Positions 44,733-53,290 of a DNA stretch of 64,000 bases are shown in pieces. Each line of letters opens with the position of its first letter. The first letter of the stretch is position 1. The position numbers and the translations under genes are program-made. The notes under the pieces are model-generated. The model made no database searches and was not told where the DNA came from. It saw only the letters and a program-made list of their open reading frames with translations. Source of the DNA: Kribbella sp. VKM Ac-2569 (GTDB lineage Bacteria; Actinomycetota; Actinomycetes; Propionibacteriales; Kribbellaceae); contig NZ_SGXJ01000002.1 in the NCBI RefSeq assembly GCF_004216905.1, forward strand, positions 186,001-250,000, given 5' to 3'.

Positions 44733-45544
44733 TTGACCGCTCCGATCGCCAGCCCGCCGACAAAGTGCTTCTGGAACCTGAGGAACACCGCGACCGTCGG
44801 AACCGCCGCGATCACCGTGCCGGCCGCGATCACGTTCCACGACGACACGAACAGGCCTTGGAGACCGAGCAGCGCCGGCGTGACCGGCATCTTCTCGCCG
44901 GAGCGGATCACCGTGATCGACCACAGCAAGTCGTTGAAGATCCAGGTGAACGACAGCGCCCCTAGCGCTGCTAGCGCCGGACGGGTCAGCGGCAGGATCA
45001 CCGCCGAGTAGATCTTCCCCGGCCCGGCCCCGTCGATCGTCGCGGCCTCCTGGATCTCCCGCGGCAGATCCCGCATGAACCCGTGCAGCACGAACGTGTA
45101 GAACCCCAGCCCGAAGCCGACATGGACCGCGATGAGCGCGATCAGCGTGTCGTAGTACCCGATCAACTCCACGAACCGGGAGATCGGGATCAGCAGGATC
45201 TGCGGCGGCAGCAGGTTCCCCATCAACATCAGCAACAGGATCGTCCGCCGGAACGGGATCGAGTACCGCGCCAGCCCGTACGCCGCCACCGACGCGAGCC
45301 CGAGACTCAGCAGGACGGCCGGGATCGTCACCAGCAGGCTGTTGATCAGCGCCCGGAACTCGTCCGCGTCCTCCCACGCCGACTTGTACGTCGAGAACGT
45401 GAAGGAATGCGGCAGCGAGCCCAACCCGTTCGCGGCGACGTCGTCGAAGCTGCGGAACGAGATCACGATCACCCACAGGATCGGCGCCACCCACAGGAAC
45501 GAAACCAGTCCCATCGCGACGTGGTACCCCACACGTCTGATCAT
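44729..45544 (-). CDS. Galactoside CUT1 ABC permease, MalG type
   Basis: A 271-residue permease with six hydrophobic segments and the EAA loop LPREIQEAATIDGAGPGKIYS. It is the second permease of the alpha-galactoside importer. ATG 45544 overlaps the first permease's stop (ATGA) and is preceded by GGGAGGA. No ATPase is encoded in the operon, so a shared MsiK-type ATPase is expected. Confidence 0.92.
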   Translation of the reverse strand: MIRRVGYHVAMGLVSFLWVAPILWVIVISFRSFDDVAANGLGSLPHSFTFSTYKSAWEDADEFRALINSLLVTIPAVLLSLGLASVAAYGLARYSIPFRRTILLLMLMGNLLPPQILLIPISRFVELIGYYDTLIALIAVHVGFGLGFYTFVLHGFMRDLPREIQEAATIDGAGPGKIYSAVILPLTRPALAALGALSFTWIFNDLLWSITVIRSGEKMPVTPALLGLQGLFVSSWNVIAAGTVIAAVPTVAVFLRFQKHFVGGLAIGAVK

Positions 45545-46485
45545 GTTTCCTCCCGGAACGCGCGGATCAGGTAGCCGAGGATGACGGCCAGGGCGAGCAC
45601 GAAGATCACCACGGCCAGCGCGGACGCGTACCCGAGCTGGGTGGACTGGAACGCGGTCGAGTACATGTACGTGCTGAGCAGCTCGGACGAGTGGTACGGC
45701 CCGCCCTTCGTCATCGACCAGACGATGTCGAAGGACCGCAGCGAGTCGATCACGATCACCGACAGTACGACGGAGTTGACGCCCTTGAGCTGCGGGATGG
45801 TGACGTACCGCGTGCGCTGCCAGGCGGACGCGCCGTCGACCTTCGCGGCCTCGTAAAGCGCGGGGTCGACCGCCTTCAGGCCGGCCAGGTACAGCACCAT
45901 CACGTACCCGATCTGGCGCCACAGGGCCGGCACGATCACGGCGTACAGCGCGGTGTCCGGGTCGGCCAGCCACGGCCGGATGAAGTTGCCCAGGCCCACG
46001 GTTCGGAACACCGTGTCGACAAGTCCATCTGGCTGGTAGAACACGCGCCAGATCAGCGCGGTGACGACCAGCGAGAACACGACCGGGGTGAACAGGGCCG
46101 CTCGGTAGATCCCGACGCCGCGGCGCTCCCGCTGCAACAGGAGCGCCATCCCGAACCCGCCGATCACGCTAAGCCCGCCGAACAGCACGAGCCAGATCGC
46201 GGTGTTCTTCAACGCGGTCCGGAAGATCGGATCCGACACCATGTCGGAGAAGTTCCCGAACCCGACGAACCGAGGCGCCGACAACCCGTCCCAGCTGGTC
46301 AACGCCAACCAGAACCCCTGCAGAGCAGGCCAGAACACCCAAACAGCCTCGACAACAAACGGCACCAACACGAACGCGAGGATCAAGGGTGAGACCCGCC
46401 TCGGGCCGTTCCGCTTCGTCCGGCGCGGACCGGCCGCGGGATCACGGCCGGTCGCGCTCTGCGGTTCCACAGCTGTAGCGGTCAC
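45541..46485 (-). CDS. Galactoside CUT1 ABC permease, MalF type
   Basis: A 314-residue permease with a basic N-terminal leader, six hydrophobic segments and the EAA loop VDPALYEAAKVDGASAWQRT. GTG 46485 overlaps the binding-protein stop (GTGA). It pairs with the MalG-type permease to import the sugar captured by the lipoprotein. The ligand is inferred from the adjoining alpha-galactosidases. Confidence 0.92.
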   Translation of the reverse strand: MTATAVEPQSATGRDPAAGPRRTKRNGPRRVSPLILAFVLVPFVVEAVWVFWPALQGFWLALTSWDGLSAPRFVGFGNFSDMVSDPIFRTALKNTAIWLVLFGGLSVIGGFGMALLLQRERRGVGIYRAALFTPVVFSLVVTALIWRVFYQPDGLVDTVFRTVGLGNFIRPWLADPDTALYAVIVPALWRQIGYVMVLYLAGLKAVDPALYEAAKVDGASAWQRTRYVTIPQLKGVNSVVLSVIVIDSLRSFDIVWSMTKGGPYHSSELLSTYMYSTAFQSTQLGYASALAVVIFVLALAVILGYLIRAFREET

Positions 46486-47774
46486 GCCTTGAAGACCTTC
46501 TCGGCGGCGGCCTGCCAGTCCTTCAGGATCTTGTCGATCTGGTCGGGCTTGTCGAGAAACTTGGTGAGGGCGGCGTCGGCGGTCGGCTGGAGGGCGTCGC
46601 TTGAGTCGCGGTTGAAGAACTGGGTGATCTCGGCGGCCCCCTCGATCATCGCCTTGCCCTTCTGCACCAGCGGGGTATCGGCCGACTTCCCGTCCGGGTT
46701 CGCCGGAATCGCCGTACCGGACGAGTTCTGCACATAGATCTCCTGCGCCTCGGCCGTCGCCAGCCAGCTCAGGAACTTCTTCACCCCGTCGACGTCCTGC
46801 ACCTTCTTCGAGGCGAAGTACCCGTCCGTCGGCGCCTCCTCCGCCACCGGTACGGCGGGATCGATGATCGGGAACTGGAAGAAGTCGATGTCGTCCAGCG
46901 CGTCCTTCGGCGCCGAATCCGCGAAGAACGTCCCGATCAGGAACATCCCGGTCTTGCCCGCGAGCAGCGCCGACGTCGCCTCCTGGAACGGGAACGACTT
47001 CCCCTTCGGGTCGAAGTACGGCAGCACCTCACGCCACTTGGTGAAGACCGCCTTCACCTTCGGATCGGTGAAGTTCCCCTGGCCGGCCAGCAGCTGCCGG
47101 TGGAACGGAGCGCCGTTGATCCGGATGTTCAGGTAGTCGAACCACGCCGACGCGACCCACGGGGTGTCGCCGAGCCCGATCCCGATCGGCGGGATGCCCT
47201 TGCCCTGAATGGTCTTGCACACGGCGACGAACTCGTCCCAGGTCTTCGGCGGGGTCACGCCCCACTTGGCGAAGTTCGACTTCCGGTAGAACATGCCCCA
47301 CCAGTAGTAGCTGGTCGGCACGAAGATCTTCTGCCCGGCGCTGCTCGTGGACAGCGTCTGCATCGCCTTCGAGTAGTTGCCCATCGAGTCCCAGACGCTC
47401 GAGACGTCGAGCAGCAGGTCCTTCTTCGCGTACGAGTCCGCGACCGAGCCGGCGTACCAGGTGTAGACGTCCGGCGGGTTCGCCGAGGTCAGGTACGTCG
47501 GGAGCTGGGTCCGGAAGATCTCCGACGCGACCGTGTTCAGCTTGACCTGCGAGCCGCCGGTCTTGTTGTACGCGGCAACGAGTTTCTCCATCGCGGCCTT
47601 CGCCTGCTCGCTGGAGAGGTTCGACTGCAGCGCCACCTGACCGGTGGGCGCGCTGCCGCTGCCGGGACTCTTCGACGACGTCGCGCACCCGGGCACCAGG
47701 GTCGCCGCCCCGAGCACTCCGAGTCCCTTGAGGAAAGTCCGCCGATCCGAAAGTGGCATTGCCAGACCCGTCAT
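46482..47774 (-). CDS. Galactoside-binding lipoprotein with Tat-like signal
   Basis: A 430-residue family-1 sugar-binding protein. The signal contains the twin-arginine DRRTFLKG and ends in lipobox VPGC (Cys near residue 33), so it is probably a Tat-exported lipoprotein. The body has the usual two-lobe motifs (PPDVYTWYAGSVADSY, TWDEFVAVCKTIQGK). ATG 47774 is preceded by AGGAG with seven-base spacing. It is the first gene of the leftward galactoside operon; an operator overlaps its promoter at 47872-47884. Confidence 0.92.
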   Translation of the reverse strand: MTGLAMPLSDRRTFLKGLGVLGAATLVPGCATSSKSPGSGSAPTGQVALQSNLSSEQAKAAMEKLVAAYNKTGGSQVKLNTVASEIFRTQLPTYLTSANPPDVYTWYAGSVADSYAKKDLLLDVSSVWDSMGNYSKAMQTLSTSSAGQKIFVPTSYYWWGMFYRKSNFAKWGVTPPKTWDEFVAVCKTIQGKGIPPIGIGLGDTPWVASAWFDYLNIRINGAPFHRQLLAGQGNFTDPKVKAVFTKWREVLPYFDPKGKSFPFQEATSALLAGKTGMFLIGTFFADSAPKDALDDIDFFQFPIIDPAVPVAEEAPTDGYFASKKVQDVDGVKKFLSWLATAEAQEIYVQNSSGTAIPANPDGKSADTPLVQKGKAMIEGAAEITQFFNRDSSDALQPTADAALTKFLDKPDQIDKILKDWQAAAEKVFKA

Positions 47775-47871
47775 GCACAACTCCTGAGATCTACCCGCCG
47801 GCGATGCCAGTCGGGTGGGTGGTGTGTTCCGGACGATCTTGCGGCGGCCCGTCGCAAGTGTCAATATTAAT

Positions 47872-47905
47872 TCGTAAATTACGAGCAAATCGCTTGACCG
47901 GACAA
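47872..47905 (-). promoter_or_regulatory. Promoter and palindromic operator of the galactoside operon
   Basis: Minus strand: TTGTCC (47905-47900), 18-base spacer, TAATTT (47881-47876). The 13-bp palindrome TCGTAAATTACGA (47872-47884) overlaps the -10. It lies in the 218-base gap between the two divergent operons and is a good candidate site for the GntR/FCD regulator at 48727. The spacing between half-sites is wider than in the classical FadR site. Confidence 0.6.
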
Positions 47906-47992
47906 CACCTGTCACGGTCAACTGGTGCCTCGTTCATCGTTGGAAGCGGCCTGCCTCCGTGCTTGGGTAGGAGCAGATCGAAGGAGGCGCGG

Positions 47993-48715
47993 GTGCGGCT
48001 GGCTGGACGGGTGATCGTGGTGACCGGGGCTGCGTCGGGGATCGGTGCGGCCTGCGCCGAACGGGCGCTGACCGAGGGCGCGCAGGTCGTGCAGGTCGAC
48101 GTACATCCCTGCAAGGACGTGCCGGGCAGGGCGATCAGCGTCGTCGGCGACGTGTCGTCGCAGGACACCTGGGCGGAGGTCCGGTCCCGCGGCCGTGACG
48201 AGCTCGGCCCGATCGATGGCCTGGTCAGCAACGCGGTCGTCGTCGACGTGAAGCCGGCTCACGAGCTGTCGCCGCCGTCCTGGCAACGCCAGCTCGACGT
48301 CAACCTGACCGCAGCCTTCCTCGGTTTCCAGGCCGTGTACGACGACCTCGTCGCGAACGCCGGCTCCGTCGTACTCGTCTCCTCGGTCCACGCGATCGCA
48401 GGCCTCCCGGGACATCCGGCGTACGCCGCGACGAAGGGCGCACTGATCTCGCTCGGGCGCCAACTGGCCGTCGAGTACGGTCGCTCGATCCGGGTGAACA
48501 CCGTCCTTCCAGGGCCGATCGTGACCGCGATGTGGGACCGCGTCGACGCCGAAGGTCGCGAGCGCAGCGCACAGGCGACCGCGCTCGGGCGGCTCGGGCA
48601 GCCGGACGAGGTGGCGCAGGCGGTCGCATTCCTGTTGTCCCACGAGGCGTCGTACGTGACTGCCACCAGCCTGGTGGTCGATGGTGGATGGTCCGCAACG
48701 AAGGACTCGGCGTGA
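47993..48715 (+). CDS. SDR dehydrogenase, probable galactose/aldose dehydrogenase
   Basis: A 240-residue SDR with TGAASGIG (cofactor, about residues 11-18), Asp at the end of the second strand (VDVHP, favouring NAD), SNAVV, and catalytic Ser plus YAATK (YxxxK). GTG 47993 has AAGGAGG six bases upstream. Within a galactonate pathway operon the expected reaction is galactose (or galactofuranose) oxidation to the lactone; sequence alone does not prove the substrate. The stop overlaps a possible GTG of the GntR gene. It is divergent from the galactoside transporter operon. Confidence 0.75.
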   Translation: MRLAGRVIVVTGAASGIGAACAERALTEGAQVVQVDVHPCKDVPGRAISVVGDVSSQDTWAEVRSRGRDELGPIDGLVSNAVVVDVKPAHELSPPSWQRQLDVNLTAAFLGFQAVYDDLVANAGSVVLVSSVHAIAGLPGHPAYAATKGALISLGRQLAVEYGRSIRVNTVLPGPIVTAMWDRVDAEGRERSAQATALGRLGQPDEVAQAVAFLLSHEASYVTATSLVVDGGWSATKDSA

Positions 48716-48726
48716 GGGAGAGCGGT

Positions 48727-49452
48727 GTGACGGGGATTCAGCGCGGGGTGTCGCGGGGGCTGCACGGGCAGATCGTGGAGGTGATGGCGGAGCGCATCCT
48801 GTCCGGTCAGATCCCGGAGGGGGCGACCATCAACGTGACCGAACTGCAGGCAGACCTCGGGGTCAGCCTGACCGCGGTCCGGGAGGCGTTGAAGGTACTG
48901 ACCGCGAAGGGCCTCGTCGACGCGCGGCAGAAGCGCGGCACGTTCGTCAGGCCGCGCTCCGACTGGAACCTGCTCGACGCGGACATGATCCGCTGGCATT
49001 TCAAGGACGCCGACGCCCGGCCCGAACTGCTCGAGGAACTGCACGAGGTACGCGGGATCGTCGAGCCGGCCGCGGCTCGGCTGGCTGCGCTGCGATCCGA
49101 CGATGCGGACCTCGCGGCACTCGACGAGGCGCTCGCGGCGATGGAGTCTGCGGGTGACAACGTCGCAGCGGCGGCCGCGGACCTCGCGTTCCACCGTGCG
49201 TTGCTCGCGGCCACGGGCAACGAACTGCTGACCAAGATGGAAGTGATCATGGAAACCGGGCTCGCCGACCGCGACCGGCTGGTGCATACGGTGAAGCCGT
49301 CGGACGATCCGATCCCGAGCCACCGCCTGGTCGTGGACGCGGTCCGCGGGCACGACCCCGAGGGCGCCGAGCTCGCGATGCGGGAACTACTCGCGAAGGC
49401 CGCCGAAGACCTCACCGAGGTGCGCGGATCGACCCGGCGGCGGCGCCGGTGA
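48727..49452 (+). CDS. GntR-family regulator, FadR subfamily (FCD domain)
   Basis: A 241-residue protein with a winged helix (about 12-75; TINVTELQADLGVSLTAVREALKVL is the recognition region) and a C-terminal FCD ligand domain (about 90-225), with histidines in HEVRGIVEP, FHRALLAATGN and SHRLVVDAV forming the usual metal site. FCD regulators bind acids such as galactonate, gluconate or pyruvate; DgoR of E. coli is a related galactonate repressor. GTG 48727 has GAGGGAG six bases upstream; GTG 48712 is an alternative that overlaps the SDR stop. Confidence 0.9.
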   Translation: MTGIQRGVSRGLHGQIVEVMAERILSGQIPEGATINVTELQADLGVSLTAVREALKVLTAKGLVDARQKRGTFVRPRSDWNLLDADMIRWHFKDADARPELLEELHEVRGIVEPAAARLAALRSDDADLAALDEALAAMESAGDNVAAAAADLAFHRALLAATGNELLTKMEVIMETGLADRDRLVHTVKPSDDPIPSHRLVVDAVRGHDPEGAELAMRELLAKAAEDLTEVRGSTRRRRR

Positions 49453-50594
49453 AGATCGAGAGGATCGAGACGTTCCTGGTTCCGCCGCGCTGGTTGTTCT
49501 GCCGCATCGAGACGAGCGACGGTGTGGTCGGGTGGGGCGAGCCGGTCGTCGAAGGGCGCGCCGAGGTCGTCCGGGCCGCGATCGACGTACTGTCGGAGTA
49601 CCTGATCGGCCAGGATCCGCTGCAGATCGAGCGGCACTGGCAGGTGCTCACCAAGGGCGGGTTCTACCGCGGCGGGCCGGTGCTCAGCAGCGCGGTCGCC
49701 GGACTCGACCATGCCTTGTGGGACATCGCCGGCAAGGTGTACGGCGCTCCGGTCGCCGCGCTGCTCGGCGGGCGGGTCCGGGATCGGGTCCGCGTCTACG
49801 CCTGGGTCGGCGGGGACGAACCGTCCGCGATTGGTGAGTCCGTCGCAGAGCAGGTCGCGGCCGGGATGACGGCCGTGAAGATGAACGCCAGCGGGCAGAT
49901 CCAGGCCTCACCGTCCGTTGCTGAGGTCAACGACATCGTCAACCGGCTCGCGGCCGCCCGTGCAATCCTGGGGGATTCCAGGGACGTCGCGATCGACCTG
50001 CACGGACGGGTCGGCGTGGCCGCGGCGCGGCGGATCCTGCACGCGGTCGAGGACCTGCAGCCGATGTTCGTCGAGGAGCCGGTGTTGCCGGAGCAGATGG
50101 CCCACCTGTCCGAGGTGGTCACGACGTCGACTGTGCCGGTTGCGCTCGGCGAGCGGCTGTACCACCGGTCCGACTTCATGGCGCCGTTGAACGCCGGGGT
50201 CGCGGTCGTGCAGCCCGACGTCTCGCACGCCGGCGGGATCTCCGAGCTACGACGCATCGCCGTACTCGCGGATGCTCATGGTGCAATGCTCGCGCCGCAC
50301 TGCCCCCTCGGGCCGATCTCGTTGGCGGCTTCGTTGCAGGTGTCGTTCGCGACGCCGAACTTCCTGATCCAGGAGCAGAGCCGAGGCATCCACTACAACG
50401 TGACGAGCGACCTCACGTCGTACGTCGTGGATCCGGCGCCGTTCGCGTGGGTCAACGGTCACGCGGAGTGGAATCCCCTGCCCGGCTTGGGAATCACGGT
50501 CGACGAGGAGGCCGTCCGCGCCGCGGACCGAACCGGCCACGCCTGGCGCAATCCGCTGTGGACCCACGAAGACGGATCGTTCGCCGAATGGTGA
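49449..50594 (+). CDS. dgoD: D-galactonate dehydratase
   Basis: A 381-residue enolase-superfamily enzyme whose length and motifs match DgoD throughout: PPRWLFCRIETSDG at the start, GFYRGGPVLSSAVAG, DLHGRVG (metal Asp and acid/base His), FVEEPVLPEQ and ALGERLY (metal Glu residues), QPDVSHAGG and APHCPLGP (Asp-His dyad), EQSRGIHYN, ending NPLWTHEDGSFAEW. It converts D-galactonate to 2-keto-3-deoxy-galactonate with Mg2+. GTG 49449 overlaps the GntR stop (GTGA). It is the key evidence that this region is a galactonate pathway. Confidence 0.92.
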   Translation: MKIERIETFLVPPRWLFCRIETSDGVVGWGEPVVEGRAEVVRAAIDVLSEYLIGQDPLQIERHWQVLTKGGFYRGGPVLSSAVAGLDHALWDIAGKVYGAPVAALLGGRVRDRVRVYAWVGGDEPSAIGESVAEQVAAGMTAVKMNASGQIQASPSVAEVNDIVNRLAAARAILGDSRDVAIDLHGRVGVAAARRILHAVEDLQPMFVEEPVLPEQMAHLSEVVTTSTVPVALGERLYHRSDFMAPLNAGVAVVQPDVSHAGGISELRRIAVLADAHGAMLAPHCPLGPISLAASLQVSFATPNFLIQEQSRGIHYNVTSDLTSYVVDPAPFAWVNGHAEWNPLPGLGITVDEEAVRAADRTGHAWRNPLWTHEDGSFAEW

Positions 50595-51367
50595 TCATCG
50601 ACCCTGCCGACGGTGGCCGCTGGTCCTCTCTGCAGCTCGGCGGCCGCGAATGGCTCTGGGCCGGGCCTGGCCTGGTCACCGGTCCCCGCACCGGCCTCGC
50701 CACTTTCATCGACGCGGGCGGCCTCGACGAATGCTTCCCCACCGTCCGCGGGTTCCCTGACCACGGTGGTCTGTGGAATCAGCAGTGGGACGGGACGGTC
50801 GCGTACGACGGCGCGATCCTGACGCGGGCGTTCACCGCCGGCACGGACACCGTCAGCGTCGACTACCACCTGGAGGCTCCGGTCGGCTACCGCTTCATCT
50901 GGGCTGCCCACGCGCTCCTCGACTGCGTGCCCGGCGCGACCATTTCCGCCCAACCTGGAACCGAGTGCCGCCTGTATCCCGAGGCCGCTCCATGGTTGCC
51001 GTGGACCTGGCCGGGCGACGCCCATTGGGTGACCGCCGTCTGGCCGACCCCTCTCGAACTCGGAACCTTCGGTCCCACGGACGGCACTGCTGCAGGTGCG
51101 GTGCTGGTGGACTGCCCGTCGGTCTCGGTCCGCGACCGCGGCGCCGAGCTGACCATGACCTTGAGTTGCCCGGGGCAACCAGTGTCGACCGCGCTGTGGC
51201 GTAACCAGGGCGGCTTCCCGGACGATGCGCCGTACCGGAGTCTTGGGGTCGAGCCGATGCTGGGCCGTGTCTTCGACCTGGCGACCGCCGGTTCGGGCGA
51301 CGCCGCAGTGGTGCCGGAGAGCGGTGAACTGACCTGGCGGTTGACGCTGTCCGCCAGGCCAGTGTGA
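50591..51367 (+). CDS. Galactose mutarotase-superfamily protein
   Basis: A 258-residue all-beta protein with GLDECFPTVRGFPDHGGLWNQ, the substrate-loop pattern of the aldose-1-epimerase superfamily, but lacking clear versions of other GalM motifs. It might interconvert sugar anomers before oxidation or process the lactone. GTG 50591 overlaps the DgoD stop (GTGA); an ATG at 50588 is the alternative. It is the last gene of the rightward operon, and its stop is two bases from the convergent sialidase stop. Confidence 0.65.
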   Translation: MIIDPADGGRWSSLQLGGREWLWAGPGLVTGPRTGLATFIDAGGLDECFPTVRGFPDHGGLWNQQWDGTVAYDGAILTRAFTAGTDTVSVDYHLEAPVGYRFIWAAHALLDCVPGATISAQPGTECRLYPEAAPWLPWTWPGDAHWVTAVWPTPLELGTFGPTDGTAAGAVLVDCPSVSVRDRGAELTMTLSCPGQPVSTALWRNQGGFPDDAPYRSLGVEPMLGRVFDLATAGSGDAAVVPESGELTWRLTLSARPV

Positions 51368-51369
51368 TG

Positions 51370-53163
51370 TCACCCGAGCGGCAGATCGAGTACGGCGTTG
51401 GGCACCGACGTGCTGTTCGCGGTGCGGATGCTGTTGAGCTCGGTCGCGGTCAGGGCACGTTTGTAGATCCGGACCTCGTCCATCGAGCCGTCGAAGTGAT
51501 GCGCGCCGTCCAGGCGTTGCCCGACGTACATCTTGAAGGGTCGGCCGGGGCTGACCGAACCGGCCGGGGCCGTGACGCTCGCGGCCTGGGCGCCGTCGAC
51601 CCAGATCGAGAGCGTGCCGGCCTTGCGTTGCAGGGCGACGTGGTGCCAGGCGTTGTCGTTATAGGCCTTCGTCGTCTGGACGGCCGCCGTGTTGCCGCCG
51701 GTGGTGATCAGGCCGCGGATACGACTGTCCGCGGGCTCGGCGCGGAGCCAGAACTGCGAGAACTCGTTGATGTTGTAGCCCCAGAAGATCGCCTGGGGTG
51801 CGGTGCTGGCGCCGTACTTGATCCAAGCCATCGCGGTGAAGTCACCGGCGCCGACCGCGAGCGATTCGGCGAACGGGAGCTGGATCGCGTCATCGACGCC
51901 GTCGAGGTCTCTCGCTTGGCCGAACTTGCCAGTCACAGCCGTGGTGCCGCCGCGCAGGTAGCTGTCGTTGTCGAGGCCGGAGACGTCTGGGGTCATGGGG
52001 CCGCCGAGTGGCGCGTCCGGGTGGCCGATGTCGTTCTCGGTGAACCGGGCGAAGCGGATCTGGTCGCGGGCGTCGACCGTGCCGCCTTCGTACAGCAGGC
52101 CGATCTCGCCGGTGTCGAGGATCGCCAGGTCGGAGTACCCGGACCAGTCGCCGGTGATTCTGGTGCCCTCGGCAACGGTCTGCCACGTCTTGCCCTCGTC
52201 GAAGCTGGACCGGATAGTCATATAGCGCCGCCGATCGGGATCCGCCGGCGCCGCGAACAGGAGGCGGTTGTACTTGTCGCCCTGATCGACCGCCCTGAGG
52301 CGTTGCAGCGAACCTTGGACGACGGGCGTTGTCAGTCCGGCGATGGTCGCGAACGGCGCGGAAAACGTTTGACCGCCGTCGTTGCTCACCGCCGCCATCC
52401 GGCTCGCGCCCGACGTACCGGCGTTGTTGCGCGCACCGGCGTACACGCCGCCGTCGACCTTCTCGACGACGCTGATCTCCTGCGGGGTGGCGTCCGAGCG
52501 CAGGTCGGCCGCGCCCTTGTGCCACGTCTCGCCGTGGTCGTCGCTGTAGACGAGCTGGCCCGCGTTCTGGCCGGCGCCGTTGTCGTAGTTGGTGCCCGCG
52601 ACCAGGCGGCCGGCGTGGGCGCCGCGCGTGAGCTGGATGCCGTGCACGGGCCCGGTCGCGTACCAGCCCCAGGCCGGGTCGTCGATCTGGTCGCCGATGT
52701 TCTTCGCCTTGCTCCACGTCTTCCCGTCGTCATCACTGACCTGGACGTACGGCGTGCGCGGTCGGCTCGTCGTACCGGGGTCCATCGTGCTCAGCAGCAC
52801 GATCCGGCCGGTCTCGTAGTCGACGATCGGCGCCGGGTTGCCGCGGGTGGCGACCGCGTTCGGGTCGGTGTCGGTGCCGGAGAGGACTGTTTGGGTCGGC
52901 GCCCAGGTGCGGCCGTCGTCCTCGGAACGGCGCATCACGAGGTCGATTTCCTGGGAGTCCGCGCACCACGCGCGGCGGGCCTCGGCGAACGCGAGCAGCG
53001 TGCCGGCCTTGGTCTTCACGATCGCGGGGATGCGGTAGCAGCCGAAACCGGCGTCCCCTTTGTTGAACAGCACGGTCTGGGTGACGGCGGCTTGGGCCGA
53101 CGGCACTGGGATGGTCGTCGCGGCCAGCGCCAGCGCTATCAGCAGGGCTTTGAGCTTAGGCAT
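51370..53163 (-). CDS. Secreted GH33 exo-alpha-sialidase with LamG domain
   Basis: A 597-residue secreted enzyme: signal peptide about residues 1-25 (ends SAQAA), sialidase propeller with YRIP (binding Arg), five Asp-boxes (RSEDDGRTW, VSDDDGKTW, YSDDHGETW, VSNDGGQTF, SFDEGKTW), and a C-terminal LamG/concanavalin-like domain (about 400-590). It removes terminal sialic acids and so exposes galactose on glycans. ATG 53163 is preceded by AGGAGG. No sialic acid catabolic genes are visible nearby, so it may serve access to galactose rather than sialic acid use. Confidence 0.92.
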   Translation of the reverse strand: MPKLKALLIALALAATTIPVPSAQAAVTQTVLFNKGDAGFGCYRIPAIVKTKAGTLLAFAEARRAWCADSQEIDLVMRRSEDDGRTWAPTQTVLSGTDTDPNAVATRGNPAPIVDYETGRIVLLSTMDPGTTSRPRTPYVQVSDDDGKTWSKAKNIGDQIDDPAWGWYATGPVHGIQLTRGAHAGRLVAGTNYDNGAGQNAGQLVYSDDHGETWHKGAADLRSDATPQEISVVEKVDGGVYAGARNNAGTSGASRMAAVSNDGGQTFSAPFATIAGLTTPVVQGSLQRLRAVDQGDKYNRLLFAAPADPDRRRYMTIRSSFDEGKTWQTVAEGTRITGDWSGYSDLAILDTGEIGLLYEGGTVDARDQIRFARFTENDIGHPDAPLGGPMTPDVSGLDNDSYLRGGTTAVTGKFGQARDLDGVDDAIQLPFAESLAVGAGDFTAMAWIKYGASTAPQAIFWGYNINEFSQFWLRAEPADSRIRGLITTGGNTAAVQTTKAYNDNAWHHVALQRKAGTLSIWVDGAQAASVTAPAGSVSPGRPFKMYVGQRLDGAHHFDGSMDEVRIYKRALTATELNSIRTANSTSVPNAVLDLPLG

Positions 53164-53256
53164 GAGCGGATGCCTCCTGAAAGTAAACAACGGGGCGGTT
53201 GTTCATTTCGAAATTTAGCCACACATTCGGCGTCCACGCCAGATCTCATCGGACGT

Positions 53257-53283
53257 CCTATGTCTTCGTTCATCACATAGGTT
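53257..53283 (+). promoter_or_regulatory. Aldolase leaderless promoter with palindromic operator
   Basis: CCTATGT (53257-53263) and ACATAGG (53275-53281) form an inverted repeat. TAGGTT (53278-53283) is a -10 box seven bases before the aldolase ATG, so the repeat covers the promoter. The site lies between the aldolase and the divergent sialidase and could serve both. Confidence 0.55.
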
Positions 53284-53290
53284 GGGGATT

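Noticed and set aside
51364..53280. 638-codon plus-strand frame opposite the sialidase
   Set aside because: Composition is Arg/Val/Asp-rich without domains; the minus strand encodes sialidase with five Asp-boxes.
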